DNA from: Ignavibacteriota bacterium
GTDB taxonomy: Bacteria > Bacteroidota > Ignavibacteria > Ignavibacteriales > Melioribacteraceae
DNA length: 64,000 nucleotides
Direction: 5' to 3'
Assembly (NCBI GenBank): GCA_016713565.1
Contig: JADJOX010000007.1
Span: 603,501-667,500 of the forward strand
Shown here: positions 42,605 through 52,898 of the stretch, piece by piece
Numbering within the stretch: the first letter of the stretch is position 1
Layout: each line of letters begins with the position of its first letter
Translations under genes and position numbers: made by a program
The notes under the pieces: generated by a model
What the model was told of the DNA's origin: nothing
The model's database searches: none
Seen by the model: only the letters and a program-made list of their open reading frames with translations

Positions 42605-43253
42605 GATTGGTAAAGTAATCTTCACCGTCATCTTTTGTGTGAATTGCCAAAATATTGGCTCTTACTAAGTTTATTAGCGTTCTGGAAGCTCTTCTTGTAG
42701 ATATGTTTGCGATTGCGCTTAGTTTTTTTGCGGATATAAAATCATTTTCTCTTAAATATTCAAAAACAATTTTTTCATTTTTTCCAATCGAATAGTTTTT
42801 AAGAGTATGTTCAGTGCTTCTGCTTTGTAAAATTTTGATCATTTCTTTACTTGCCGGAACACTTTTATCGTTAACCCGAATATAAACTTGTGCAGTATTT
42901 ATATCTAATTTGGATTTATAATCTTGAATTCTATGCGGCTTATTTTCCGACTCAGGAATTTCAACACAAACAATTTCTTTGTTTTCCAGGCTGTGATAAC
43001 TAATTTCATAATTGACCTTTGGTTCGCAATAATTTTCAAATGTTTCTTTTATTAATTCAGTCTCGCTTTTTTCACTTTCAACTCCGTAGATGGAGCCGTC
43101 GTCATCAATACCAAAAATAATTACACCGCCTTTTGTATTTGCAAAAGCTATAATTTCTTTCGCAATTTTAAGATAGTCTGAAAATCTTTGCTTAAATTCT
43201 ACATACAAAGATTCGCCTATTTCAATTTTGCTCAATAATTTTCGGCGGTTCAT
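42597..43253 (-). CDS. AlbA_2/Schlafen-like ATP-binding domain protein
   Basis: The N-terminal 140 residues match the AlbA_2 domain: IGESLYVEFKQRFSDYLK, AFANTKGGVIIFGIDDDGSI, YEISYHSLENKEIVCVEIPE and VYIRVNDKSVPASKEMIKIL. The last 60 residues look like a winged helix (ENDFISAKKLSAIANISTRR). Such proteins are putative transcription regulators or nucleic-acid-binding proteins; some appear in phage defence, but nothing nearby supports that here. It lies upstream of the TPR/SPOR lipoprotein on the same strand (25-base gap). Confidence 0.8.
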   Translation of the reverse strand: MNRRKLLSKIEIGESLYVEFKQRFSDYLKIAKEIIAFANTKGGVIIFGIDDDGSIYGVESEKSETELIKETFENYCEPKVNYEISYHSLENKEIVCVEIPESENKPHRIQDYKSKLDINTAQVYIRVNDKSVPASKEMIKILQSRSTEHTLKNYSIGKNEKIVFEYLRENDFISAKKLSAIANISTRRASRTLINLVRANILAIHTKDDGEDYFTNLT

Positions 43254-43278
43254 TTAAAAACGGATTTTAAACTGAGGA

Positions 43279-45714
43279 TTAATATTTGTTGAATTTCATT
43301 CGTACTTTTTTTGCTTCCATAAAAGAATTGAATGGACCAATAAGTACCCTAAAATATATTTTGCTTAAATTGTCAACAAAAGTTTTGACGAAAAAAGCGT
43401 TATGATTCTGCTCTTTTAATTTATCTACCTCGGATTTGGCGATTTTTTCGCTTTGCCACGAAGAAATTTGCACATAATATAGCTTATCATTCTTGTAAAT
43501 ATCTCTGCTTATAACTGGAATATTTGAGATATCAAACGAATTCGTAGTAATTGAATCGACTTTTTCATTAACTACTTCTGTAACTTCATTATCATTTATT
43601 TCTTTATCATTTATTTTATTTTCATTCGAATTTACTGCCTCATTATTTTTTAAATCATTTTTTTCCTCTATTACCTCTACATTGTCTGTTTCCTCTTTGT
43701 CTGACTCTACGTTATCAGATACTATTTCATTTTCAATAATACGTCCATCGTCAGATTTAATGTCTACTTGTTGCGTTTTTATTGAGTCTTTTACAGCAGC
43801 TTTTTTTTCAGTGTGATCTTTTTTATCAACCTTTGAATCTTTATAACCATTCAATTTAATTTGAATAGATTTAGCATATTCTGTTGTTTTATATTTGGTA
43901 TTTAAAGTATCATAAATTGAAGCAGCGGAATCTGGTAAATTCAGTTTATTTTCCAAAATAAACCCGATTGTGTAAAGAGATTTGGAAGCGAAGATTGAAT
44001 TTGGGTGTTTTCGATAAATTTTAAACAAATTCTTTAATGCATTTTTATAATCAGAATTGTTAAACATTTCTTCGGCTGCGGTATATTCTTCTTCAACCGG
44101 ATCTTTGTCAAAATCATACAGAGGTTTACCTAAATGCTTTGCGGCTTCGTTTCTTAATCTGTTAAAAGGGAATTTTTCGAAAACCAAATTGAACATGCTG
44201 TCAGCTTTAGCTTTTTCATTTATTGTAAGATAATAACTTCCAATCGCATAATATGTTTGTGCTTGATTTGGATTTTCTTCCTTTTCATTTAAAGACAAAT
44301 TATAATATATATAAGCCGAATCAGGGTAATTCAGTTCAGTGAAAAAAAGATTGGCAAGTTCAAAATACTGTTTGCTATTTAATGCGTGAATTGAATCAAC
44401 ACTAATTTTTGGTCGTGCCGGTTTAATTAATTTTGAAGTTATTGTTGTCTTTGTATTCCTTGTTCCGCCTCTTACATTTTGATTTGATCCTGAAGCCGTT
44501 TTTGCGGAGTCTAATTTTACCTGCTGCACATAATCAAGTGAATCTTTAATAAATCTTTCTTCATTTGTTAAATATTGAAAATCTCTATCTAATCTTGCTA
44601 ATTCTTTCCTTAAGTTTATATATTTATCTAAAAGAACGGCTTTACTTTTAGCCTTATCCTTATATTCAACGGAGGCAGGCGAACTTATTGTTTTTTTGTA
44701 AAGTACCAAGGAACTGTCATAATCATGAATGTATTTTTCAATAATTTCTGCTCGATAGAATCCGGCAATTCCACCGGCTTCAGTTTTTGTAAATGTAGTA
44801 TCAACATCGGTAAAACTGTCTAACGCTAATTCTATATTTCCTTTTTCATAATTTATCTTACCGATTTCCAAATTTATTTTATCAAGGTTATCGGCAAACT
44901 TTCCTTCGTCTCGTAATTCGTCAAGCAGTTCCAGACTGTTTTCTAAATTTCCGAATTTTTTTTGAATTTTAGCTAATTCAAATCTGCTTTTAAATTCAGT
45001 TTCAGGAGTTGGAGAATAATCTTGAACAAATGCTAGTGCTTTTTCGGCTTCTTTATAATCTTCTAGCTTAACATACAGCGCGCCAAGTTCATATAAAACT
45101 TCAGCTCTCAGTTCATCAGAAATATCGGTTTCTAAAAATTTTTTAATTTCTTCCGTTGAACTTTGGTAATCTTTATCATATAAAAAATATCCAATCTTTG
45201 CCTTATAAGCTTCTTCAATAATTTCCTGTTCATTTTCTTCAAGTGCAATTTTTTTTACATTATCAAGTTCTTCTAATGCTTTTTCTGTTTCTCTAAGTTG
45301 AAGATGTGATTTGCCAATCCAAAGTTTGTTTTCAAGGGATAATTTACTGTCTGGAATTAATTCCAATTCAGCAAATTTTCTTAATGCTCTTGAATAATTT
45401 TGCTGATAATAAAATGACTTTCCTGTCATAAGCAAAGCGTCTTCAAAATAATCTGAATCTTTATTGTACTGCATTATTGCTGAAGTTTTTTTAATTACAT
45501 TATCAAATTTTTTGCTCGTATTGCTAGTAATTTTTAATTCCTCAAAGCCGAATAAATCTTTTCTTAGGTCTTTAACTTCTGATTCGGCTTCAGTAAAAAT
45601 TTCCAGAGCATTATAATAAGTGTTAAAATAGGTTTTAAAATTACTCCAATATCCGCAGCCGCTAACGATAAAAAGAAAAATTATTATTACAATATTTTTA
45701 TAATTTATATTCAT
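43279..45714 (-). CDS. Lipoprotein with TPR repeats and C-terminal SPOR domain
   Basis: The N-terminus IIIFLFIVSGCGYWSNF is a lipoprotein signal with the lipobox cysteine near residue 20. Helical tetratricopeptide-type repeats run through residues 80-600 (EEALDNVKKIALEENEQ and similar). A low-complexity linker rich in Asn, Asp and Glu (about 640-730) is followed by a SPOR domain (KLYYVQISSWQSEKIAKSEV to YFRVLIGPFNSFMEAKKVR), which binds denuded glycan strands. The protein should sit at the outer membrane or its periplasmic face, perhaps in cell division or in lipoprotein assembly as in Bacteroidota. It follows the PII gene by 6 bases. Confidence 0.85.
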   Translation of the reverse strand: MNINYKNIVIIIFLFIVSGCGYWSNFKTYFNTYYNALEIFTEAESEVKDLRKDLFGFEELKITSNTSKKFDNVIKKTSAIMQYNKDSDYFEDALLMTGKSFYYQQNYSRALRKFAELELIPDSKLSLENKLWIGKSHLQLRETEKALEELDNVKKIALEENEQEIIEEAYKAKIGYFLYDKDYQSSTEEIKKFLETDISDELRAEVLYELGALYVKLEDYKEAEKALAFVQDYSPTPETEFKSRFELAKIQKKFGNLENSLELLDELRDEGKFADNLDKINLEIGKINYEKGNIELALDSFTDVDTTFTKTEAGGIAGFYRAEIIEKYIHDYDSSLVLYKKTISSPASVEYKDKAKSKAVLLDKYINLRKELARLDRDFQYLTNEERFIKDSLDYVQQVKLDSAKTASGSNQNVRGGTRNTKTTITSKLIKPARPKISVDSIHALNSKQYFELANLFFTELNYPDSAYIYYNLSLNEKEENPNQAQTYYAIGSYYLTINEKAKADSMFNLVFEKFPFNRLRNEAAKHLGKPLYDFDKDPVEEEYTAAEEMFNNSDYKNALKNLFKIYRKHPNSIFASKSLYTIGFILENKLNLPDSAASIYDTLNTKYKTTEYAKSIQIKLNGYKDSKVDKKDHTEKKAAVKDSIKTQQVDIKSDDGRIIENEIVSDNVESDKEETDNVEVIEEKNDLKNNEAVNSNENKINDKEINDNEVTEVVNEKVDSITTNSFDISNIPVISRDIYKNDKLYYVQISSWQSEKIAKSEVDKLKEQNHNAFFVKTFVDNLSKIYFRVLIGPFNSFMEAKKVRMKFNKY

Positions 45715-45720
45715 TTTAGA

Positions 45721-46059
45721 TTAAAGAGCTTCTGGACCGCTTTCTCCCGTTCTAATTCTTATTACATCTTCAACTTCGGAAATAAATATTTTACCATCGC
45801 CAATTTTTCCGGTTTTGGCTTTTTCAATTATTACATCAATAACTTTTTCAAATATGTTGTCATCAACAACAATTTCTAATTTTAACTTCGGAACAAATTC
45901 TATTTGATATTCATTCCCTCGATATATTTCTTTATGACCTTTTTGCCTACCATAACCTCTAATCTCGGATATTGTTAATCCGCCTATTCCTAATTCAAAC
46001 AAAGCGTCTTTTACATTTTCTAATAAATGCGATCGAATTATAGCTTCAACTTTTTTCAT
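45721..46059 (-). CDS. PII-family nitrogen regulatory protein
   Basis: The 112-residue protein starts MKKVEAIIRSHLLENVKDAL and has the T-loop with the conserved uridylylation-site tyrosine in YRGNEYQIEFVPKLKLEIV, and the C-terminal GKIGDGKIFISEVEDVIRIR. It senses 2-oxoglutarate, ATP and ADP. Neither amtB nor glnA is nearby; instead it overlaps the secA stop codon by 4 bases and precedes the TPR/SPOR gene. Whether it is GlnB- or GlnK-type is not clear. Confidence 0.93.
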   Translation of the reverse strand: MKKVEAIIRSHLLENVKDALFELGIGGLTISEIRGYGRQKGHKEIYRGNEYQIEFVPKLKLEIVVDDNIFEKVIDVIIEKAKTGKIGDGKIFISEVEDVIRIRTGESGPEAL

Positions 46060-49000
46060 TTTTCAATACCATGACAATTTTTGAATTTCTTTCCACTTCC
46101 GCATGGACAAGGATCATTTCTGCCGACTTTTTGCTCAACTTTAATAGGTTGTTGTTTTCCTCTGTTCCTGCTTTCTTTTGCTGTATCCGAATTCTGCATG
46201 CCTAAATTTTCAACACTATCTTTAACCGTTTGCATCCTTAATTGTTTTACTCTTCTTGCTTGAACTTCATCCGGTTGCTGCGGGAAAAATTTAAAGCAGA
46301 ATGATAAGACTTCATTTCTAATTTCTGAAATGAGACTGACAAACAAATGATAAGCTTCAGCTTTATATTCAACCAACGGGTCCTTCTGTCCGTAGGCTCG
46401 CAAACCAATACCTTCTTTTAAATCATCCATTTCACGAAGATGCTCTTTCCATTTATCATCTATTACACTTAAAACTGCATAACGTTCCAATCTTGCCATT
46501 AAATCAGAACCCAACATTTCTTCTTTTCTTGCATAAAATTCTTTTGCTGCATAGGATATTAGTTCGGAAACTCCATCCTTACCTTTAATTTCAAATTCTT
46601 CCGGTTCTAATTTGACATCAATTAGCAAATGCTGTAATAATTCAGTTTTTATTGCATCAATATTGATATCTTCGAAGTATTTTTCAACTAATTCGTCAAT
46701 ATATTCGCTCAAGTATTCAAAAATTTCTGTTTTTAATCTTTCTCCTTCAAGCGCTCTTTGTCTCCTAGAATAAATCACCGTCCTTTGCTGATTCATAACG
46801 TTATCATATTCAAGAAGTCTTTTTCTTATAGCAAAGTTATTTTCCTCAACTTTTTTCTGAGCTCTTTCTACAGATTTTGTGATCATTGGATGAGTTAATG
46901 CTTCACCTTCTTCAAAACCTATTCGACTCATAATATTTGTAACACGATCACTGCTGAACAATCTCATTAAATCATCTTCTAGCGAAATAAAGAATTTAGT
47001 GGTTCCGGGATCTCCTTGTCGACCAGATCTTCCTCGCAACTGTCTGTCGATTCTTCTCGATTCATGTCGTTCGGTTCCTAAAATAAAAAGTCCGCCTTTA
47101 TCAATTATTCCTTCCCCAAGTTTTATATCGGTACCACGACCAGCCATGTTTGTAGCGATTGTTACAGCTCCTGGCTGACCGGCAAACGCAACAATTTCGG
47201 CTTCACTTTTATGTTGTTTGGCATTTAAAACATTATGAGCAATACCTTGTCTTTTTAACATTCTGCTGATTGTTTCGGAAAGTTCAACGCTTGTTGTTCC
47301 AACTAGAACAGGTCTTTTTTCATCCTTTAGCTCTTTAATTTTTTCTAAAACTGCATTAAGTTTTTCTCTTTTTGTTCTATATATCAAATCATCTTGATCA
47401 TCTCTTATTACAGGTTTATTTGTTGGAACTACAACAACTTCCAATTTATATATTTCCATAAACTCAGATTCTTCTGTTTCAGCTGTACCTGTCATTCCAG
47501 CCAATTTTTTATACAATCTAAAATAATTTTGAAGCGTAATAGTTGCCATCGTTTGAGTATCACGTTCAACTTTTACATTTTCCTTTGCTTCTATTGCCTG
47601 GTGCAAACCATCTGAATATCTTCTGCCGGGCAATACACGACCAGTAAACTCATCAACAATCGCAATTTTTCCATCTTCAGTAATTACATATTCATCATCT
47701 TTTTCAAATAAGCTGTATGCTTTCAGTAATTGATTTATTGTATGAATTCTATCCATTCTTTCACTGTATATATGATAGAGTTCATCTTTTTCTTTAATTT
47801 TTGATCATTACTCAAAGTATCGTCATCATCAATTTTACTTATTTCAGTTCCAAGATCTGGAAGTACGAAAAATTCTTTTCCTTCGCTTGAACCTGAAGCC
47901 AATTCTTCTCTTCCTTTTTCAGTCAAATTTATTGAATTATTTTTTTCATCAATCGCGAAATATAATTCTTCATCGATTTCGGGCATACGTTTTTCTTTTT
48001 CTTTTAGGAATTCCAATTCAGTCGCAGTCATTAATTTTTTATTATCGGGTTCACTGAAAAGTTTTGCCAATTTTTTATTTTTGGGAAATCCTCTATGCGC
48101 ACGAAGTAAATTAATGCCAGCTTGCTCTCTATCACCGCCGTTTGAAATTAAATCTTCGGCTTCTTGAACAATTGAGGCTACTAAACTTGATTGTTTTCTA
48201 AATAGCCTTTCAACTTTTGGCTTCATTTCATCAAATTTATGTTCAGAACTTCCAACTGGTCCAGAAATAATTAAAGGAGTCCTTGCTTCATCTATAAGAA
48301 CCGAGTCAACTTCATCTACAATTGCAAAGTTATGTCCTCTTTGTACAAGATGTTCTTTGGCAATTGCCATATTATCTCGGAGATAATCAAATCCAAACTC
48401 ATTATTTGTTCCGTATGTTATATCGCACTGATATATTTTTTTTCTGGTATCATTATCCATTGTGTTTAAAATACAGCCGACAGTTAAACCATGGAATTTA
48501 AATATTTCACCCATCCATTCGCTGTCACGTTTAGCCAAATAATCATTCACTGTTACAATATGAACGCCTTTGCCGGTGAGTGCGTTAAGATAAATCGGAA
48601 GTGTTGCAACAAGAGTTTTACCTTCACCCGTTGCCATTTCCGCGATTTTTCCTTTATGCAAAACAACACCGCCCAATAATTGAACATCATAAGGGACCAT
48701 GTTCCAGGTAATTTTTGAACCGGCAGCATCCCATGATTTTCCTATAAATTTTTCACAAGTAGCTTTTACAACCGCATATGCTTGTGGTAAAATTTCTTCT
48801 AATACTTCTTCATATTTATTATCAAGATCTTCATTTAATGATTCAAGTTCACCATGTGTATTTTCAATATCACCTTCAAATGTATTTGATTTTAAAGCCT
48901 CATTTAATTCCGAAATTTTAGTTCTTAAGTCTTCAGTCTCTTTTTCAATTTTTGCTTTAAGTTCAACCGTTTTTTGCTTAAGCTCATCTTCAGTTAAATT

Positions 49001-49108
49001 TTTTATTTTTTCGTATTCTAATTTAATTTCATCAACAATAGGCCATAATTCTTTCATAGCCTTAGTATTTTTATCGCCAAAAACTTTTCTAATTAAACTT
49101 GTTAACAT
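46056..49108 (-). CDS. secA: Preprotein translocase ATPase SecA, interrupted by a frameshift
   Basis: SecA drives Sec export. The first reading frame (47735-49108) holds Walker A in AEMATGEGKTLVATLP, VNDYLAKRDSEWMG and SVLIDEARTPLIISGP. The second (46056-47756) has IHTINQLLKAYSLFEKDD, AGMTGTAETEESEF, TERHESRRIDRQLRGRSGRQ and the zinc end NDPCPCGSGKKFKNCHG. The two overlap by 22 bases in different frames; adding one base in the A run around 47787-47800 joins them with DELYHIYSERMDRIHTINQ, as in normal SecA. Total about 1017 residues. As SecA is essential, a sequencing indel is more likely than a true split. Confidence 0.93.
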
Positions 49109-49307
49109 TCTTTTTACTCCATTTTTTCAGAATATTAAAAGTAATTAAAGGTGGTTTGAAATGCAATTAACTGATATTTTATATACATATATTAGAAAAT
49201 TTGAAATATTGAATAAACTGAAAAATTATTTTGATTAATTTTATAAATCTTATTTTTTATATAAAGTCAAAAATTTTTACTGTTTAATTTCTCTTAGAAG
49301 GAAGAAA

Positions 49308-49745
49308 TTGTCAAATATGTTGAAGATTACACAAAATATTGAAATTAATGAGAATGATTTAATGTTTTCGTTCATTAGATCTTCCGGCCCTGGCGGACAA
49401 AATGTAAATAAAGTTTCTACTGCTGTTCAGTTAAAATTTGATTTGAATTCTTCCGATGATTTACCGGAAGATGTAAAGTTAAAACTTATTAAAATCGGCG
49501 GAAAAAAAATTTCTTCAAAGGGAATTTTAATTATTGAAGCGAAGAGATTTAGAACCCAAGAAAAAAATAAGTCGGATGCAATTGAAAGATTGATAAAATT
49601 AATAAAATCCGCGGCAGTTCAAGAAAAAAAACGAATAAAGACAAAACCTTCAAAAGCTGTGGAACAAAAAAGGATTGAAAGTAAAAAATATAATTCGCAA
49701 AAGAAGGAAAAACGTAAAAAATATTTTCAGAATAATTTGGAGTAA
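49308..49745 (+). CDS. arfB: Peptidyl-tRNA hydrolase ArfB (release-factor-like ribosome rescue)
   Basis: The GGQ loop SFIRSSGPGGQNVNKVSTAV sits near residue 27, and the rest is a short domain followed by a Lys/Arg-rich tail ending in KKEKRKKYFQNN. A GGQ without codon-recognition domains plus a basic tail that enters the mRNA channel is the ArfB plan; it frees stalled ribosomes. TTG 49308 has GAAGGAAG just upstream; ATG 49317 is in frame three codons later. The next gene begins 3 bases after its stop codon. Confidence 0.9.
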   Translation: MSNMLKITQNIEINENDLMFSFIRSSGPGGQNVNKVSTAVQLKFDLNSSDDLPEDVKLKLIKIGGKKISSKGILIIEAKRFRTQEKNKSDAIERLIKLIKSAAVQEKKRIKTKPSKAVEQKRIESKKYNSQKKEKRKKYFQNNLE

Positions 49746-49748
49746 ATT

Positions 49749-51125
49749 TTGTTACAAAATGCTTTTCCAAAGTTTAAAGAAAAAATGGCGGGTGAAAACC
49801 TTCCCCAAATAGTAATAGATACTTTTGAATATTATTATGCTCAATTATTGAGCGGGAAAACCGGTCTGCTTCCCGAATCCGAAATTCAACCAATTAGCGA
49901 ATTGCAAAACTCAGAAAAATTATCAAATGATTTTAAGGAGTTCGGCAAAAAAGTTTTGAAGAATTCCGTAATGATAAAATTGAACGGCGGTTTAGGTACT
50001 AGCATGGGATTGAGTGAAGCAAAATCTCTTTTAAAAGTTAAAGATAGCCTTACATTTTTAGATATAATTGTACGTCAAGCAATTAGTTCCGAAATTCCAA
50101 TAGTTTTGATGAATAGTTTTAATACACAAAAAAAGTCATTGGAAATATTAAACAATTATAAGGAACTAAAACAAACCATTCCATTTGATTTTCTTCAGCA
50201 CAAAATTCCAAAAATAAATTCCGATAATTTTGAACCAATTGAATTTCATAATAACAAAAACCATGAGTGGTGCCCGCCCGGACACGGAGAAATTTATACC
50301 GCTCTTGTAACAAGCGGAATGCTGGAAAAATTACTATCAAATAATTTTGAGTATGCATTCATTTCTAATTCGGATAATCTTGGCGCAGTAATGGATTTCT
50401 CAATTTTGGGATTTTTTGCAAAAAATAATTTCCCGTTCTTGATGGAAGTTACCAACCGTACCGAAGCTGATAAGAAAGGCGGACATTTGGCAAAACATAG
50501 CAACGGTCAATTAATTTTACGTGAAGCCGCTCAATGTCATGTTGAAGATGAAAGCGAATTTCAAAATATTGATAAGCATAAATTTTTTAACACAAATAAT
50601 ATTTGGATTAATTTAAAATCATTAAAAAATATTTTGGAAGACAACAATAATATTCTGGGTCTTCCAATGATAGTTAACAAAAAAACCGTTGATCCAAGAA
50701 ATTTAAAATCGCAAAGTGTATTTCAATTAGAAACAGCAATGGGTTCGGCAATTTCTGTTTTTAAAAATGCGTCCGCGGTCGTGGTTCCCAGAACCCGTTT
50801 TGCGCCGGTTAAAACAACAGATGATTTACTTGCGGTTAGATCAGACAATTATATTTTAACTGAAGATTTTAGAGTAATTGTAAATCCTATTAGAAAATTA
50901 AATCCGCTTTATGTAAAACTTGATCCAAAATTTTATAAGCATGTAGACGAATTAGATGATAAGATACCGCATCCGCTTTCACTTGTTGACTGCGAAAAGC
51001 TGATTGTGAACGGTAATTATTCATTTGGAAAAAATATTAAAATAGTTGGAAACGTTAAACTTGAGAATCACTCAAATGAACAAATGGTAATTGGCAACGA
51101 TCATGTTTTAAAAACTAAACAATAA
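49749..51125 (+). CDS. UDP-glucose/UDP-sugar pyrophosphorylase of the UDPGP family
   Basis: The 458-residue enzyme has the nucleotide loop VMIKLNGGLGTSMGLSEAKS, LMNSFNTQKKSLEIL, HEWCPPGHGEIYTALVTSGM, FISNSDNLGAVMDFSILGFF and VVPRTRFAPVKTTDDLLAVR, matching the eukaryote-type UDPGP family rather than bacterial GalU. It should make UDP-glucose, or another UDP-sugar, from sugar-1-phosphate and UTP. The start appears to be TTG 49749, since the next in-frame ATG is 15 codons later. It is transcribed with arfB. Confidence 0.9.
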   Translation: MLQNAFPKFKEKMAGENLPQIVIDTFEYYYAQLLSGKTGLLPESEIQPISELQNSEKLSNDFKEFGKKVLKNSVMIKLNGGLGTSMGLSEAKSLLKVKDSLTFLDIIVRQAISSEIPIVLMNSFNTQKKSLEILNNYKELKQTIPFDFLQHKIPKINSDNFEPIEFHNNKNHEWCPPGHGEIYTALVTSGMLEKLLSNNFEYAFISNSDNLGAVMDFSILGFFAKNNFPFLMEVTNRTEADKKGGHLAKHSNGQLILREAAQCHVEDESEFQNIDKHKFFNTNNIWINLKSLKNILEDNNNILGLPMIVNKKTVDPRNLKSQSVFQLETAMGSAISVFKNASAVVVPRTRFAPVKTTDDLLAVRSDNYILTEDFRVIVNPIRKLNPLYVKLDPKFYKHVDELDDKIPHPLSLVDCEKLIVNGNYSFGKNIKIVGNVKLENHSNEQMVIGNDHVLKTKQ

Positions 51126-51204
51126 TCAAACTATTAAAATTTATTTAATTGATATTTTTTTAAAGAAAGTGTATTTTAACCATGTTAGTTGATGGAAATT
51201 GGTT

Positions 51205-52155
51205 ATGAAAAATCTTGTTTTATTCTCTGTATTAATTTTAGTTATTTCAGTTCATGCACAAAATCCTTCTCAAAGAAAAATTGTATTACTCCCATTTGTT
51301 TCCAATGGCATAGATTATCAGTCAACAAAAACTGCCGAATCAATTTTAAGATTAGAATTAAGCAAATTTTCTAACGTTGATATTATTTCTGAAAGAAAAA
51401 CGATTGACCAAACAAATGAAAATGAATGTTTTGATGAAGATTGCGCAATTAAAATTGGTGCGGCGTTAGATGCAGATGAATCGCTTCTTTGTAAATTGAA
51501 TATTTTAGGAGAAAAGGTAATTGTGCAATATTATCTTATCGATGTAAAATCGACAAAAAAAATATTGGTTGAACAAGCTTCTGCAGTTGGAGTCGGCGAC
51601 CTTGAAACAGTTATGAAAAGAGTCGCGATTAGCGTTGTTAACAGAAATTCATTTCAAGAAAATGCTGAAGTGGGAAATATTGTTGCTAAAGAATCTGAAG
51701 AATCTTTGAGAAGATCATCAAGATATAATTTTGGCGTTGATTTCGGCTATTTGTTTCCGCTTGATGGTTATGATAATGACGATAAATCATTTACGGTAAA
51801 TGCGTACTTTGATCATGAAATAGAAGATTATGCGGTAGGATTGATGGCAGGCGCAAGGAATGGATTTGCTATGAACATTTATGGTAATTATTTATTTTCA
51901 CGCACGGATGTTTGTCCATACATAGGAACATCGCTTGGTTTTCATTGGGTTCAGCATGAATATTTCGGATTTATTGATGAATTTGGAAATTACATACAAA
52001 AAGATCTTGAAGCTCACGGAATCGAATTGGGTTTTAAGACCGGAATTAGAGTATTACATACCTACAATGTTCAGCTTTTTGTTAATCTTGAATTAATAAT
52101 GACATTTAACGATTACAACGATAAAGCGATTGTTTTTACTTTTGGTATTTTATAA
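51205..52155 (+). CDS. Exported protein with CsgG-like N-terminal domain and beta-barrel-like C-terminus
   Basis: The signal peptide is MKNLVLFSVLILVISVHAQ. Residues 25-150 (RKIVLLPFVSNGIDYQSTKT, then a strand-rich part) look like the domain shared by CsgG, FlgO and similar envelope proteins that handle DPP/NP_like folds. From about 175 on, alternating aromatic and polar residues (FGVDFGYLFPLDGYDND, YPYIGTS-like strands) suggest an outer-membrane beta barrel. I chose ATG 51205 over TTG 51199. The protein is convergent with another exported gene. The exact family is not recognised. Confidence 0.6.
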   Translation: MKNLVLFSVLILVISVHAQNPSQRKIVLLPFVSNGIDYQSTKTAESILRLELSKFSNVDIISERKTIDQTNENECFDEDCAIKIGAALDADESLLCKLNILGEKVIVQYYLIDVKSTKKILVEQASAVGVGDLETVMKRVAISVVNRNSFQENAEVGNIVAKESEESLRRSSRYNFGVDFGYLFPLDGYDNDDKSFTVNAYFDHEIEDYAVGLMAGARNGFAMNIYGNYLFSRTDVCPYIGTSLGFHWVQHEYFGFIDEFGNYIQKDLEAHGIELGFKTGIRVLHTYNVQLFVNLELIMTFNDYNDKAIVFTFGIL

Positions 52156-52172
52156 AATATTTTTGGTATAAA

Positions 52173-52898
52173 TTAAAATCTTTGCTGAAAATTCATAACA
52201 AAATTATTTGGTAAATTAGGCTGATTTTGAAGCTCAAAATTTACCTTCCATGAAATATCGTTTGACAGTTGTTTATTATAATTATTTACTGCCCTAACAG
52301 CAAAAATTGCACTTATAATTCTATTTAAAATTAGTGCGCCAACGGCAAATCTAACATTATTAAAAGCGGTTTCACTTGATGACCATAATTCTCTATATTC
52401 CTTTCGGTTAGATGAATTTTGCCAATCCCAATAATGCGTTGCAGTATTATAAACTTTATCAAATTCTCTATTTAATTCTTTTTCCGTATTAAATTCATCT
52501 ATGTTTTGATATAGACTAATGTTAGCAAAATATTCGCCGTCTTTACCATTAACATTTACGCTTCCATAAGATTTTGCAAATGATCTATAATCATTTTCCT
52601 TATTATTTCCATAAATTGTAAAGCCCGTAAAAAATCCCCAAATTACTCCGTCGGCAATTGTAAAATACTGCCCTGTTGAATAATTTCCGGCATATAACTC
52701 GCCCATGCCCGGCAATAAAACCGAATACACAATTGCTAGCGCGGCACTTTTCTTTTCATTATTTGAATTTACTAATAAATTACTTTCACTTTCATAATTG
52801 ACCAATAAATTGTTTTTGAGACTTAACAGCTGTTCTTTTTGCGCATAGTGAATTGAACAAGTAGATATAACAAGTATAAGAATAAATAATTTTTTCAT
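52173..52898 (-). CDS. Exported/membrane protein of the DUF5683 type
   Basis: The signal peptide is MKKLFILILVISTCSIHYAQ. A characteristic segment, KSAALAIVYSVLLPGMGELY followed by AGNYSTGQYF, is shared with DUF5683/TM2-like proteins of Bacteroidota and Ignavibacteria. One or two more hydrophobic stretches and a C-terminal pattern of alternating polar residues suggest an envelope location. It overlaps mtaB by 4 bases. No function is known. Confidence 0.65.
   Translation of the reverse strand: MKKLFILILVISTCSIHYAQKEQLLSLKNNLLVNYESESNLLVNSNNEKKSAALAIVYSVLLPGMGELYAGNYSTGQYFTIADGVIWGFFTGFTIYGNNKENDYRSFAKSYGSVNVNGKDGEYFANISLYQNIDEFNTEKELNREFDKVYNTATHYWDWQNSSNRKEYRELWSSSETAFNNVRFAVGALILNRIISAIFAVRAVNNYNKQLSNDISWKVNFELQNQPNLPNNFVMNFQQRF

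Noticed and set aside
42597..43253. AlbA_2 protein as a phage-defence gene
   Set aside because: Neighbours are rRNA/tRNA methyltransferases and envelope genes; no defence partners are present, and the family is common in ordinary genome contexts.
47735..47810. Programmed ribosomal frameshifting in secA
   Set aside because: The A run could be slippery, but secA is not known to use frameshifting and the same kind of one-base error also occurs in rpsA and two other genes in the window. Sequence error is simpler.
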